Shown here one piece after another: positions 1 through 6,786 of a stretch of DNA of 8,476 bases. Origin of the DNA: Saprospiraceae bacterium (lineage in GTDB: Bacteria > Bacteroidota > Bacteroidia > Chitinophagales > Saprospiraceae); assembly GCA_025455635.1 (NCBI GenBank), contig JALOMF010000158.1, positions 1 through 8,476 of the forward strand, given 5' to 3'. Position 1 is the first letter of the stretch. The number at the start of each line of letters is the position of its first letter. A program made the position numbers and the translations under genes. The notes beneath the pieces were generated by a model that ran no database searches, was not told the DNA's origin, and saw only the letters and a program-made list of their open reading frames with translations.

Positions 1-24
1 GGAGCGGACGATGGCGACGGTCAT
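1..24 (-). CDS. possible start of a leftward gene, cut by window edge
   Basis: An ATG on the minus strand at 24-22 opens a frame reading MTVAIVRS, which leaves the window at base 1. All seven codons after the ATG (ACC GTC GCC ATC GTC CGC TCC) end in C, which matches the strong G/C third-position preference of the confident genes here. The DNA just upstream becomes A-rich (TGTAAA before the ATG), as is usual for Bacteroidota starts. It would be the next gene after the terminator of the beta-barrel gene and in the same direction. Eight residues are too few to name a product. An alternative is that the plus-strand frame ending at a TGA at 52-54 is the tail of a rightward gene, but its codon use fits less well. 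Confidence 0.3.
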
Positions 25-130
25 TTTACAGTGCTTGTTTTTGACTTTGCGTGATATGGTGCGGTGCGAAGGTTGGTAAAATGCCGCAGAAAAGGAAAGC
101 CGGGGCGAAGAAAGACGTTTGCTAAAATGA

Positions 131-173
131 AAAGCGGCTATTTCACAAATCAAGTTCATGAAATAGCCGCTTT
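131..173 (-). terminator. hairpin terminator after the beta-barrel gene, possibly bidirectional
   Basis: A perfect 15-bp inverted repeat (131-145 pairs with 159-173) encloses a 13-nt loop. The stem contains the GC-rich core AGCGGC/GCCGCT. It lies about 20 nt past the stop codon of the leftward beta-barrel gene. On the minus strand the stem is preceded by an A-rich run and followed by TCATTTTAG. On the plus strand it is followed by ATTTTTTG. Termination in either direction is therefore possible; the leftward role is preferred because a gene ends there. Confidence 0.75.
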
Positions 174-192
174 ATTTTTTGAAAAAACCTGC

Positions 193-1011
193 TCAAAACC
201 ATACGCCCGTGCCCATCGCCAAGCTGGGCAGCCCCACATCGCCCACCTTCGTGCCTTGGTAGCCCGCATAAACCATGAACCGCTTGAGGTGTACCTGCAT
301 CCGCACTTGGTGCTGGCGGGCATACACGGCATTGGGGAAGCCCACCACTGCATCGGCGTAGAAGCTGAGCGGCTTCTTGAAGTACCAAGTGAGGCCGATA
401 TTGGCGGAGGGGCTGCCGTAGAGCAGTTCATCGCCGCCGCCGTTGAGCAGCATCAGTCCCCCACCCCACCAAAGCTGAAACTTGGGGTGATGCACCCGGT
501 TGTAGCTCAGGTTGAGGTTGGTGATGGCAAGGTTGTCGGTTCCGGCACTGTTGCCCCGTTCGTCTTCCAGTTTTTCGAGGAGCTGGAGGTGGTTCACGTC
601 GAGGTTGAAGGCCCTGTTCGGCGACCACTTGGCCTGGAAATAGCCGCCAAAAACCGCATCTTGGTTGGTCTGCAAATGCCCCGTGAGCTGGAGGCTCATG
701 CGCTTCATCGTTTGGTAGTCGTCGAGGGCGTAGATACCGTTGCGTCCATCGGCGTAGGGGTAGTTGCTGAAGGCAAGGGAGTTGGCGGACCTCTCGTTGG
801 GGCCACGGAAGAGCAGCCACCAAGTAGGCTCCAAGGCAAAATTGAAGAGCAGGTCGGCCCACAATGCCGAGTTGTTGGCGTTGCCGTTGCCCCTGCCTTC
901 GCCGCCGCCATTGCTGCCGCCGCTCAGCACGTCTTTCATTTCACCGAGTATTTGCGCTTGCGCAAAAAATGGGACGCTAGCCAAAGCAAGAATAAAAAAT
1001 ATTTTTTTCAT
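193..1011 (-). CDS. predicted outer-membrane beta-barrel protein, function unknown
   Basis: The product has 272 residues. Residues 1-19 form a signal peptide (MKK, hydrophobic core FFILALASVPFF, then AQA before Q20). Residues 30-48 are a low-complexity Gly/Asn/Ser stretch, likely a periplasmic linker. From about residue 49 the sequence shows alternating aromatic and polar residues typical of membrane beta strands, for example WWLLF, GGYFQAKW, FQLWWGGGLML, NIGLTWYF and FMVYAGYQG. The chain ends in GTGVWF, and a terminal Phe is the usual BAM-recognised end of outer-membrane proteins. A role in the outer membrane is inferred; I do not recognise the specific family or a substrate. The start at 1011 is chosen because it gives a complete signal peptide. 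The gene ends about 20 nt before a hairpin terminator. It is separated by 341 bp from the next leftward gene, which has its own terminator, so it is probably transcribed alone. Confidence 0.8.
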   Translation of the reverse strand: MKKIFFILALASVPFFAQAQILGEMKDVLSGGSNGGGEGRGNGNANNSALWADLLFNFALEPTWWLLFRGPNERSANSLAFSNYPYADGRNGIYALDDYQTMKRMSLQLTGHLQTNQDAVFGGYFQAKWSPNRAFNLDVNHLQLLEKLEDERGNSAGTDNLAITNLNLSYNRVHHPKFQLWWGGGLMLLNGGGDELLYGSPSANIGLTWYFKKPLSFYADAVVGFPNAVYARQHQVRMQVHLKRFMVYAGYQGTKVGDVGLPSLAMGTGVWF

Positions 1012-1352
1012 AGCGGATGATGGATTTAGGTGATAATATAACGTTGCTGGGGCGGTAGTCGCTGCATCGGTTTTTATTATTTCTAAGACAGGGGGAATTT
1101 GCGTTTCCCCTTATCTCATGGTTTTAAAATCTTGTTAATAAACCGCCAAATTCCCCAACAACCTCAATAAAAATTGTCGCCGTTCAAGCGAGACCCCGCT
1201 TTACCCAGCGAAATCTTGCATGCCGCCGAAGCAATAAAAGCCGCTCCGTTTTGCACTGCACCTACAGTAATTGCTCGTTCAGCATCAAAAAAAAAGCCGC
1301 CCGGACATTGCCGGGCGGCTTTCAGATTAAGCGGTAATGAACTGATAATGAA
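1012..1352. other. 341-bp intergenic region: leader of the barrel gene plus upstream gene's terminator
   Basis: No convincing gene is visible here. The right end holds the strong leftward terminator at 1287-1322. The left part must carry the promoter of the beta-barrel gene, but no TAnnTTTG match was found on the minus strand. It contains a perfect 6-bp inverted repeat, GGGGAA (1092-1097) and TTCCCC (1105-1110), with a 7-nt spacer, about 80-100 bp upstream of the barrel start. This could be an operator or a minor hairpin. The rest is AT-rich and unremarkable. Confidence 0.6.
1287..1322 (-). terminator. strong intrinsic terminator of the T9SS-exported protein gene
   Basis: A perfect 12-bp GC-rich stem (1293-1304 pairs with 1311-1322; core GCCGCCCGG) has a 6-nt loop. 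Read on the minus strand it is followed directly by a run of T residues, seen as the A tract 1287-1295 on the plus strand, nine in a row. It lies about 30 nt past the stop codon at 1353-1355. This is the classic Rho-independent form. Confidence 0.93.
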
Positions 1353-4300
1353 TTACTTAACCACTGAAACACGCACTACTTGCTGGCCTTGCCCAGAAAG
1401 CAGGCGAAGGAAGTAAACCCCCGTGTTGAGGCTGGTGGTGTTCAGCTCGTAGCGGTTGTAGCCCGCTTGGAACTCGTGGTTTGCGGAGCGCACTACCCTG
1501 CCGTTCACGTCGAGCATTTGCACGGCGATTTCCATTTGGTTTTTCAACATAAAATCAACAGTGGCAGCTCCGCTCGTCGGGTTCGGGAATACCTTGAGGG
1601 CAGAGAGGCCAGTCACTTCGTGGGTCGTTGTGATGGTGCTGAGTGTGGCCGTCGTGGTTGAAACACAACCACGGGCAGAGGTAACGGTCAGCGTGACAGT
1701 TGGGCTGCCCACGCTGCCGGCGTAAGTGTGCGTTGGGTTTTCTTCTGTGGAAGTATTGCCATCGCCGAAATCCCAAGCATAAGAAACAGCACCTGCCGTC
1801 GTGCCCGTGAAGTTAACAGTATGGTCATTGATATTGGTAGAAATACCGGGCGTCAGGCCGTAGTTGATGCTGTTGGTGTAGTCAGCAGTGCCAGGTGCCC
1901 ATTCTGTCCAGCAGTCCGTCCAGTCAGTGTCGCCCATGGCGCCACGGTAGGTAGTTGTGGTGAAAAATGGGTCCATGACCGTTGGGCTGGTGTAGTTTGC
2001 GCCACTGAGCAGCGGCGAGCCAGCCATCGGGCGGAAGTCAGGGTTGCCCGTGAAATTGAATGGATTGGTCAACATCAGGTTGGTCACCGTGGCCACGCTG
2101 TCGTTGCCGGAGGCGGCAAACTCCGCCTTCACGGCTGGCAGCGAAGCTGCTTGGCCAGAAGCCACGGTCACGTTGGCACCCGCTTGGCAAGCAAGCGTGT
2201 TGGCCACGAATTCCACCTCGCCATTTACCGCAAAGCCGTCCACGGTGCAACCGCTATCGAGCAAAAGGCCCGTTGGGAAGCCAGAGAACGCCGAGTTGAA
2301 AATGTCAATGTACGAGCAGCGGCGGATGTGCAGCGCACGGCGGTAGTTGTTGTTCGGGGTACCAGGTTGGCCGATTGGGCCGAGGATGGTCACGTTGCTG
2401 AAGTCACCGTCTGTCTTCGGGCCGTTGGTTGTGCCTTGGGCATCATTGTCGGACTCGAAGCCGTTCGAGCCGCTCACGTCGGCAAGCTGCGGGTCGCTCA
2501 CGCCGAGCAGCCACTGGTTTTTGCCTTGGTAGCCGAAGTCCACGTCGAAGATGTCGTCAATCGTTGCGTAAGCCACCAAGAACTTGCCGTTCACGGTGCC
2601 ACCGAACCACTCGAAAGCGTCGTCGCCGCCGAAGCTGGTCATGACATGCTCGATGGTGGTGCCACTGCCGACGCCGCCCATGGTCAGGGAGTTCAACTCG
2701 TTGTTGGGTTGGAACGGGATACCAGCGTACTCGATGCGCACGTAGCGCAGGATACCGGAATTGTCGGCTGCGTCGGTGCCGCCGTAGAGTGCCTCGGAGC
2801 AGCCGCCTTCCACAGTAGCTTCGCCGCCGGGTACGTTGATGGGCGCACGGCCCAGCAGAATCACGCCGCCCCAGTCGCCCGGTGTGCGCTGTCCGACAGG
2901 CTTGTTGGAAGTGAAAACAATCGGACGGGCAGCTTCGCCGTCAGCAATCAGCTTTGAACCACGCATGATGATGAGCGCTGCGCCCTCACCACGGATGACG
3001 GTGCCCGGCTCGATGGTCAGGGTGGCATTGTTGCGCACGTAGAGGCAGCCGCCTTGCAGCACGTAAATATTGTTGTTCGTCCAAGTCGTGCTGGCGGTGA
3101 TGTCCGCATTGACGATGGTCACGGTTGGCGTTTGTACGCCGTTCACCATTTTGCAAACTTGGTTGGTGCAGCCAGCGTTGGTATTTGCCGTGAGGCAAAC
3201 ATTATAGTTGCCAGCGGCGGCGTAGGTGTGCGAGAGGCTAGGCGCAGTGGAGTTGGAGCCGTCGCCGAAATTCCAGTTGTAGGTGTTTGCGCCCGTAGAA
3301 GTATTCTGGAAAACCACGGTCGAGCCGTTCACCGTGAAGGTGAAATCGGCAACTGGTGTCGGGTTCACGGTCACGGCCACGGCATCGGATGCAGAAACGC
3401 AGCCACGTGCATTGGTCACGGTCACAGTGTAGCTGCCCCCGGTGGTCACGGTGATGGTCTCGGTGGTTGCGCCATTGCTCCACAGATAAGAAGCGAAGCC
3501 AGCCGGTGCAGAAAGCACCACGTTGCTGCCTGAGCAGAAAGTTGTGGCACTGCCCGGGGTGATAACTGGTTTGGTGATGTAGTTAATCGGTGCAACATCG
3601 TAGTTGGCGTTGCGGGCGTTGAACTCGCACCAGCAGTCCGTCCAGTCGGTGTCGCCGAAGGCGCCACGGTAGGTGGTTGGTGTAAAATAGCTGTCAAGCG
3701 TTGGGCTGGTGAAATTGGCACCACTGAGCAGCGGGGAGCCTGGCATCGGCCTAAAGTCAGGGTTGCCCGTGAAATTGAACGGGTCGGCCAGCATCAGGTT
3801 GGCCACAGTGGCCACGCTGTCGTTGCCGGAGGCGGCAAACTGCGTTTTCACAGCCGGAAGCGAAGCAGCTTGGCCGGTGGCAACTGTCAGGTTTGCGCCA
3901 GCTTGGTTGGCCATTGTATTGGCCACGAATTCCACTTCACCGTTTACTGCGAAGCCATCCACGGAGCAGCCGCCGTCGAGGAGCAAGCCCGTTGGGAAGC
4001 CAGAAAACGCAGAATTGAAAACGTCAAGGTAAGAGCAGCGGCGGATGTGGAGCGCCCTGCGGAAATTGGAAGCGGGCGTGCCTTGGCCGATGGGGCCGAG
4101 GATGGTCACGTTGCTGAAATGGGCGTCTGTTTTAGGTTCGTTGGTCGTACCTTGGGCGTCGTTGTCGGTCTCGATACCGTTGGAGCCGCTCACGTCGGCG
4201 AGCTGCGGGTCACTGATGCCGAGCAGCCACTGGTGCTTGCCCTGGTGGCCGAAGTCCACGTCGAAAATATCGTCCACGGTTGCTTGCGCAACGAGCCATT

Positions 4301-4898
4301 TGCCGTTCACCGTGCCGCCGAACCATTCGAAGGCATCGTCGCCGCCGTAGCTGGTCTGCACGTGCTCGATGGTGGTTCCGCTGCCCACGCCACCCATGGT
4401 GAGCGAGTTCAGCTCGTTGTTCGGCTGGAAGGGGATACCAGCAAACTCGATGCGCACGTAGCGCAGGATACCGGAGTTGTCGGCGGGGTCGGTGCCGCCG
4501 AAGAGTGCACTGGCGCAGCCGCCTTCCACGGTCGCCTCGCCGCCGGGCACGTTGACGGGCGCACGGCCACAGAGCATCACGCCGCCCCAGTCGCCGGGGT
4601 TGCGCTGGCCAGCGGCCTTGCTGGAAGTGAAAACGATGGGCTGCTCGGGAGTACCATCGGCGATGAGCTTGGCCCCACGGGTGACGATGAGTGCCGCTTG
4701 GTCGCCCTTGATGATGGTACCCGGCTCAATGGTGAGCGTGGCGTTGTTGGTCACGTAGAGGCATCCGCCTTGCAGCAGGTAGATGTTGTTCTTTGTCCAA
4801 GTGGTGTTCGTGGTGATGTCGGCGTTGACGACGACCTGTGCCGTCAGCCCACACACCGCAAGAAATAGTGCTAAAAATAGGAGTACAGTCTTTTTCAT
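1353..4898 (-). CDS. large T9SS-secreted surface protein with two duplicated modules, Ig-like and PKD domains
   Basis: The product has 1181 residues. Residues 1-21 are a signal peptide (MKKTVLLFLALFLAVCGLTAQ minus the final Q). Residues 23-440 are module A. Residues 441-511 are an Ig-like segment ending TVTVTNARGCVS. Residues 516-585 are a PKD domain with WNFGDG at 542-547. Residues 595-1013 are module B, a near copy of A. Residues 1014-1089 are a second PKD domain with WDFGDG at 1042-1047. Residues about 1098-1181 are a T9SS type A sorting domain (VFPNPTSG at 1103-1110, then LDVNGRVV and GVYFLRL). T9SS cargo crosses the outer membrane and is released or surface-anchored after CTD removal. 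The modules contain repeated short strands (ATLTIEPGT, TIEHV, NVTILG) that suggest a right-handed beta-helix, plus GGDDAFEWFGG and DDIFDVDFG acidic motifs. No catalytic function can be assigned; adhesion or ligand binding is inferred. The frame is open 36 codons further upstream (to 5006), but only the ATG at 4898 starts with a signal peptide. The gene ends at a strong terminator. Confidence 0.93.
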   Translation of the reverse strand: MKKTVLLFLALFLAVCGLTAQVVVNADITTNTTWTKNNIYLLQGGCLYVTNNATLTIEPGTIIKGDQAALIVTRGAKLIADGTPEQPIVFTSSKAAGQRNPGDWGGVMLCGRAPVNVPGGEATVEGGCASALFGGTDPADNSGILRYVRIEFAGIPFQPNNELNSLTMGGVGSGTTIEHVQTSYGGDDAFEWFGGTVNGKWLVAQATVDDIFDVDFGHQGKHQWLLGISDPQLADVSGSNGIETDNDAQGTTNEPKTDAHFSNVTILGPIGQGTPASNFRRALHIRRCSYLDVFNSAFSGFPTGLLLDGGCSVDGFAVNGEVEFVANTMANQAGANLTVATGQAASLPAVKTQFAASGNDSVATVANLMLADPFNFTGNPDFRPMPGSPLLSGANFTSPTLDSYFTPTTYRGAFGDTDWTDCWCEFNARNANYDVAPINYITKPVITPGSATTFCSGSNVVLSAPAGFASYLWSNGATTETITVTTGGSYTVTVTNARGCVSASDAVAVTVNPTPVADFTFTVNGSTVVFQNTSTGANTYNWNFGDGSNSTAPSLSHTYAAAGNYNVCLTANTNAGCTNQVCKMVNGVQTPTVTIVNADITASTTWTNNNIYVLQGGCLYVRNNATLTIEPGTVIRGEGAALIIMRGSKLIADGEAARPIVFTSNKPVGQRTPGDWGGVILLGRAPINVPGGEATVEGGCSEALYGGTDAADNSGILRYVRIEYAGIPFQPNNELNSLTMGGVGSGTTIEHVMTSFGGDDAFEWFGGTVNGKFLVAYATIDDIFDVDFGYQGKNQWLLGVSDPQLADVSGSNGFESDNDAQGTTNGPKTDGDFSNVTILGPIGQPGTPNNNYRRALHIRRCSYIDIFNSAFSGFPTGLLLDSGCTVDGFAVNGEVEFVANTLACQAGANVTVASGQAASLPAVKAEFAASGNDSVATVTNLMLTNPFNFTGNPDFRPMAGSPLLSGANYTSPTVMDPFFTTTTYRGAMGDTDWTDCWTEWAPGTADYTNSINYGLTPGISTNINDHTVNFTGTTAGAVSYAWDFGDGNTSTEENPTHTYAGSVGSPTVTLTVTSARGCVSTTTATLSTITTTHEVTGLSALKVFPNPTSGAATVDFMLKNQMEIAVQMLDVNGRVVRSANHEFQAGYNRYELNTTSLNTGVYFLRLLSGQGQQVVRVSVVK
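1860..3116 (-). repeat. intragenic direct repeat, module B of the T9SS protein
   Basis: This stretch encodes residues 595-1013 of the large secreted protein and aligns with module A (3579-4832) along its whole length, starting at VNADIT and ending at INY. By eye, about five residues in six are identical over the first 250 aligned positions, and many stretches match at DNA level too (for example both contain GTTGCCGGAGGCGGCAAACT). The only length changes seen are single-residue ones: around GQPGTPNNN versus GQGTPASN, at TVMDPFF versus TLDSYF, and near the end of the module. Confidence 0.95.
3579..4832 (-). repeat. intragenic direct repeat, module A of the T9SS protein
   Basis: This stretch encodes residues 23-440 and is the partner of module B (1860-3116), offset by 572 residues at the module start. 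It is followed by an Ig-like segment and a PKD domain, whereas module B is followed by a PKD domain only. The duplicated unit is therefore the module itself, with or without one PKD domain. Five cysteines are shared by both modules (in GGCLYV, VEGGC, RRCSY, GC-S/T-VDG and TDCW). Confidence 0.95.
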
Positions 4899-5011
4899 AG
4901 AAGATTGGATTGTGTTGAAAAATGCCTTTTTTAAGACGCTGCAAAAGTCTTTGGTGGGCTTTAAGCGGATGTTAAGCCAAGTTGATGAATTTGTATTTGA
5001 CATCAATTTTG

Positions 5012-5030
5012 GGTTAACTCGGTGTTAACC
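5012..5030. promoter_or_regulatory. interrupted palindrome GGTTAAC-N5-GTTAACC, candidate operator
   Basis: Two 7-bp arms in perfect inverted symmetry are separated by 5 bp (TCGGT) in the divergent region between the T9SS protein gene (start 4898) and the lipoprotein gene (start 5153). Centre-to-centre arm spacing is 12 bp, close to one helical turn, which suits a dimeric regulator. It lies about 110 bp upstream of one start and 120 bp upstream of the other. The operator role is inferred from symmetry and position only. Confidence 0.4.
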
Positions 5031-5090
5031 ATTAACTGTTTTAGGTTGTATGCGGCAAAAAATCTGGGCCTCGTTTTTCGGGACAGTAGC

Positions 5091-5098
5091 TACCTTTG
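5091..5098 (+). promoter_or_regulatory. Bacteroidota -7 promoter element (TACCTTTG)
   Basis: TACCTTTG matches the TAnnTTTG consensus of the main Bacteroidota sigma factor exactly and lies 54 bp before the lipoprotein start, giving a 5' leader of roughly 45-50 nt. No clear -33 TTG was found at the usual spacing; only a T-rich run (5074-5078) is there. Confidence 0.5.
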
Positions 5099-5152
5099 GC
5101 CCACGGCATGAAGTGAGCCGAATGCATTTTCACCTATAAAACAATCTACGGA

Positions 5153-5632
5153 ATGAAGAACTTATTTATCCTAGCAGCCTGCCTAGCGGCTTTTGCATCC
5201 TGCAAAAACACCGGCTCCACAGAAGTTTCGGAGACGACAGGCGTGGACACGACCGCCTCCCCTGCCCCCGTTGCCGAACCCACCGAATCACAACCAATCT
5301 GCTACCTCATTGCCGAAGGCAAGGACAGCACCACGGTGAGCCTTTCCATTGCCGCCGACGGCACGGTCACTGGCAACTACGACTGGACGCCTTGGGAAAA
5401 GGACGGCGCCCACGGCACCTTCACGGGCAAGCAGGAGGGCGAACTCCTCAAGGGAATCTACGACTACACCATCGAAGGCTCGAACCAGCAGCAGGAGATG
5501 GTGTTCAAGCTCACTGGCGACCAATTGGCCGAAGGCGAGGGCGAACTCGTGGAAGGCGAGGGCGGCATCCTGAAACTCAAGGACGCCTCAAAGCTGACTT
5601 GGAAGCCGTTCGTGAAAGTAGCGTGTAAGTGA
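5153..5632 (+). CDS. small secreted lipoprotein, function unknown
   Basis: The product has 159 residues. Residues 1-16 are a lipoprotein signal peptide and the lipobox is FASC with the lipidated Cys at 17, so the mature protein is membrane-anchored. After a low-complexity Ser/Thr/Pro/Glu linker (about 18-48), a compact C-terminal domain begins at ICYLIAEGKDSTTVSL. It shows short beta-strand-like segments: GTVTGNYDW, GTFTGKQEGELLKGIYDYTIEG and MVFKLTGDQLAEGEGEL. The TGNYDWxPWEKDxxxGTFTG pattern resembles small hypothetical lipoproteins of Bacteroidota, as I recall them; I know no function for these. The Gly/Glu-rich motif EGEGEL/EGEGG occurs near residues 125-137. A consensus -7 element lies 54 bp upstream and a large hairpin follows the stop, so it may be its own transcription unit. 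Confidence 0.85.
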   Translation: MKNLFILAACLAAFASCKNTGSTEVSETTGVDTTASPAPVAEPTESQPICYLIAEGKDSTTVSLSIAADGTVTGNYDWTPWEKDGAHGTFTGKQEGELLKGIYDYTIEGSNQQQEMVFKLTGDQLAEGEGELVEGEGGILKLKDASKLTWKPFVKVACK

Positions 5633-5638
5633 GTCCAT

Positions 5639-5749
5639 AGTCTTCAGTCCGACAGTCCGACAGTCCGCAGTCTTCAGTCCGACAGTCCGCAGTCAGGGGC
5701 TGCTAACGCGGCACTGACTGTGGACTGAAGACTGTCGGACTGAAGACTG
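5639..5749. repeat. short-unit inverted repeat cluster built from CAGTC-nn(n) units
   Basis: The left arm (about 5639-5694) is a run of 7- and 8-bp units that all begin CAGTC: CAGTCCGA, CAGTCCG and CAGTCTT in mixed order. A 19-bp stretch appears twice as a direct repeat (5639-5657 and 5669-5687). The right arm (about 5714-5749) holds the same units inverted. A 20-bp perfect inverted match joins 5668-5687 and 5730-5749. Best fold seen: 5683-5696 pairs with 5714-5727 (14 bp with one G-U), a 7-nt bulge at 5728-5734, then 5668-5682 pairs with 5735-5749 (15 bp), with a 17-nt loop. It fills nearly all of the gap between the lipoprotein and bestrophin genes. It may act as a transcription end or RNA-stability element; only a weak T run (TTTT at 5754-5757) follows. 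Confidence 0.85.
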
Positions 5750-5761
5750 CCAATTTTAAAT

Positions 5762-6781
5762 ATGTACATCCACCGCAATATCCACTGGAAAATCACCCTG
5801 CGCTTCGCTTGGAAGTTCCTACTGATTTTCACCGCATGGAGCAGCCTGATGATGCTTGCCCATGTTTACCTGCACAACAAGGGCACGAACGTCTCCATTC
5901 CCTTCGCACCACTCGGCACCATCGGGGTGGCCGTGGCCTTTTATTTGGGCTTCAAAAACAACCAGAGCTACGACCGCTTCTGGGAGGCCCGCACCATCTG
6001 GGGCAGCATCGTGAACGGCAGCCGCAACTGGGGAAACCAAGTGCTGGCCTACGTCTCCAATTTTCACAAAAACACCAGCCTCACCGACGCCGAGCTGCAC
6101 GAAATCCACAAGCGACTGATTTACAGGCACTTGGCTTGGATAAATGCCCTTCGGCTGCAATTGCGCAAGCAAAGTAGCTTCTCGCCGAATTACGTTGGGG
6201 CCATCAAGCGGTTTCAGACGAGCAGCCCAGAGCGAAGCCACTGGGAAAAGGAGGTCAAGCCTTTTTTAAGCGAAAAGGACTACGAGGACCTTATCTGTGT
6301 GCAGAACATGCCCGCCCAAATCTTGCGGCGCCAAGGTGAAGACCTCCAGTTTTTAATGGAAAAAATGCGGGTCATCGAGGATTTCCGCCATATTGACCTC
6401 ATGGCCAGCCTGAAGGACTTCTACGCCGACCAAGGCCGCTGCGAGCGCATCAAGAACACGCCGCTGCCCCGCCAGTACAGTTATTTCAGCAAGGTGTTCA
6501 CTTGGGTTTTCATCCTGCTGCTGCCATTGGCGCTGGTCAACGAGTTCCACAAAATGGGCACTGGCTACGACTGGCTCGTGGTGCCGTTCAGCGTGCTCAT
6601 TTCCTGGATTTTCATGACCATGGAACTCGTGGGCGACAACAGCGAAGACCCCTTCGAGAACTTCATCAACGACGTGCCGATGAACGCCCTTTGCCGCAAT
6701 ATCGAGATTGACCTGCGGGAAATGCTCGGCGAGACGGAGCTGCCGCCGAGGGTGCTGCCGGAGAACGGGATTTTGATGTAG
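5762..6781 (+). CDS. bestrophin-family (UPF0187) anion channel
   Basis: The product has 339 residues, within the usual 280-340 range of bacterial bestrophins. These form pentameric channels in the inner membrane that pass anions such as chloride or bicarbonate; some bacterial members conduct cations instead. Membrane segments are visible at about 19-37, 47-64, 246-261 and 271-291. The long middle part (about 100-235) is hydrophilic and helical, as in the cytosolic domain of the family. Hallmark motifs are FKNNQSYDRFWEAR (64-77) just after the second membrane segment, NTPLPRQYSYF (232-242), and the acidic GDNSEDPFENFINDVPM (291-307) followed by CRNIEIDLREMLGE. The start at 5762 gives the usual short N-terminus before the first helix; there is no Shine-Dalgarno, only AT-rich TTTTAAAT. 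It lies 129 bp after the lipoprotein gene behind the hairpin repeat. It is followed by a weak hairpin and a SulP transporter gene. Ion selectivity cannot be told from sequence. Confidence 0.92.
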   Translation: MYIHRNIHWKITLRFAWKFLLIFTAWSSLMMLAHVYLHNKGTNVSIPFAPLGTIGVAVAFYLGFKNNQSYDRFWEARTIWGSIVNGSRNWGNQVLAYVSNFHKNTSLTDAELHEIHKRLIYRHLAWINALRLQLRKQSSFSPNYVGAIKRFQTSSPERSHWEKEVKPFLSEKDYEDLICVQNMPAQILRRQGEDLQFLMEKMRVIEDFRHIDLMASLKDFYADQGRCERIKNTPLPRQYSYFSKVFTWVFILLLPLALVNEFHKMGTGYDWLVVPFSVLISWIFMTMELVGDNSEDPFENFINDVPMNALCRNIEIDLREMLGETELPPRVLPENGILM

Positions 6782-6786
6782 GAATG

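Noticed and set aside
1..54. Tail of a rightward gene ending at the TGA at 52-54
   Set aside because: The 17 visible codons have mixed third positions with many T, unlike the other genes, and the opposite strand offers a better-biased start. Not fully excluded without sequence to the left.
64..1020. Plus-strand open frame of 318 codons opposite the beta-barrel gene
   Set aside because: It is a shadow of the minus-strand gene, caused by GC-rich third positions. Its N-terminus runs through the hairpin terminator and it shows no signal peptide or domain, while the opposite strand encodes a clear signal peptide and a Phe-ending barrel.
1174..1416. Small plus-strand gene of 80 codons
   Set aside because: It runs across the leftward terminator and into the coding end of the T9SS gene, and has no promoter element or recognisable product.
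1728..2957. Plus-strand open frame of 409 codons opposite the T9SS protein, and a similar one at 3870-4868
   Set aside because: Both lie opposite the same duplicated module, so they are similar to each other for that reason only. Their composition (rich in Ala, Val, His, Arg) is typical of antisense frames of GC-rich genes.
4942..4949. Minus-strand GACTTTTG as the -7 element of the T9SS protein gene
   Set aside because: It matches TAnnTTTG in all but the first base and lies at a plausible distance from the start, but the nearest TTG is about 28 bp upstream, too far for a -33 element. Too weak to annotate.
5639..5749. CRISPR array
   Set aside because: The repeated units are only 7-8 bp, have no spacers between them and are partly inverted, and no cas genes are present.
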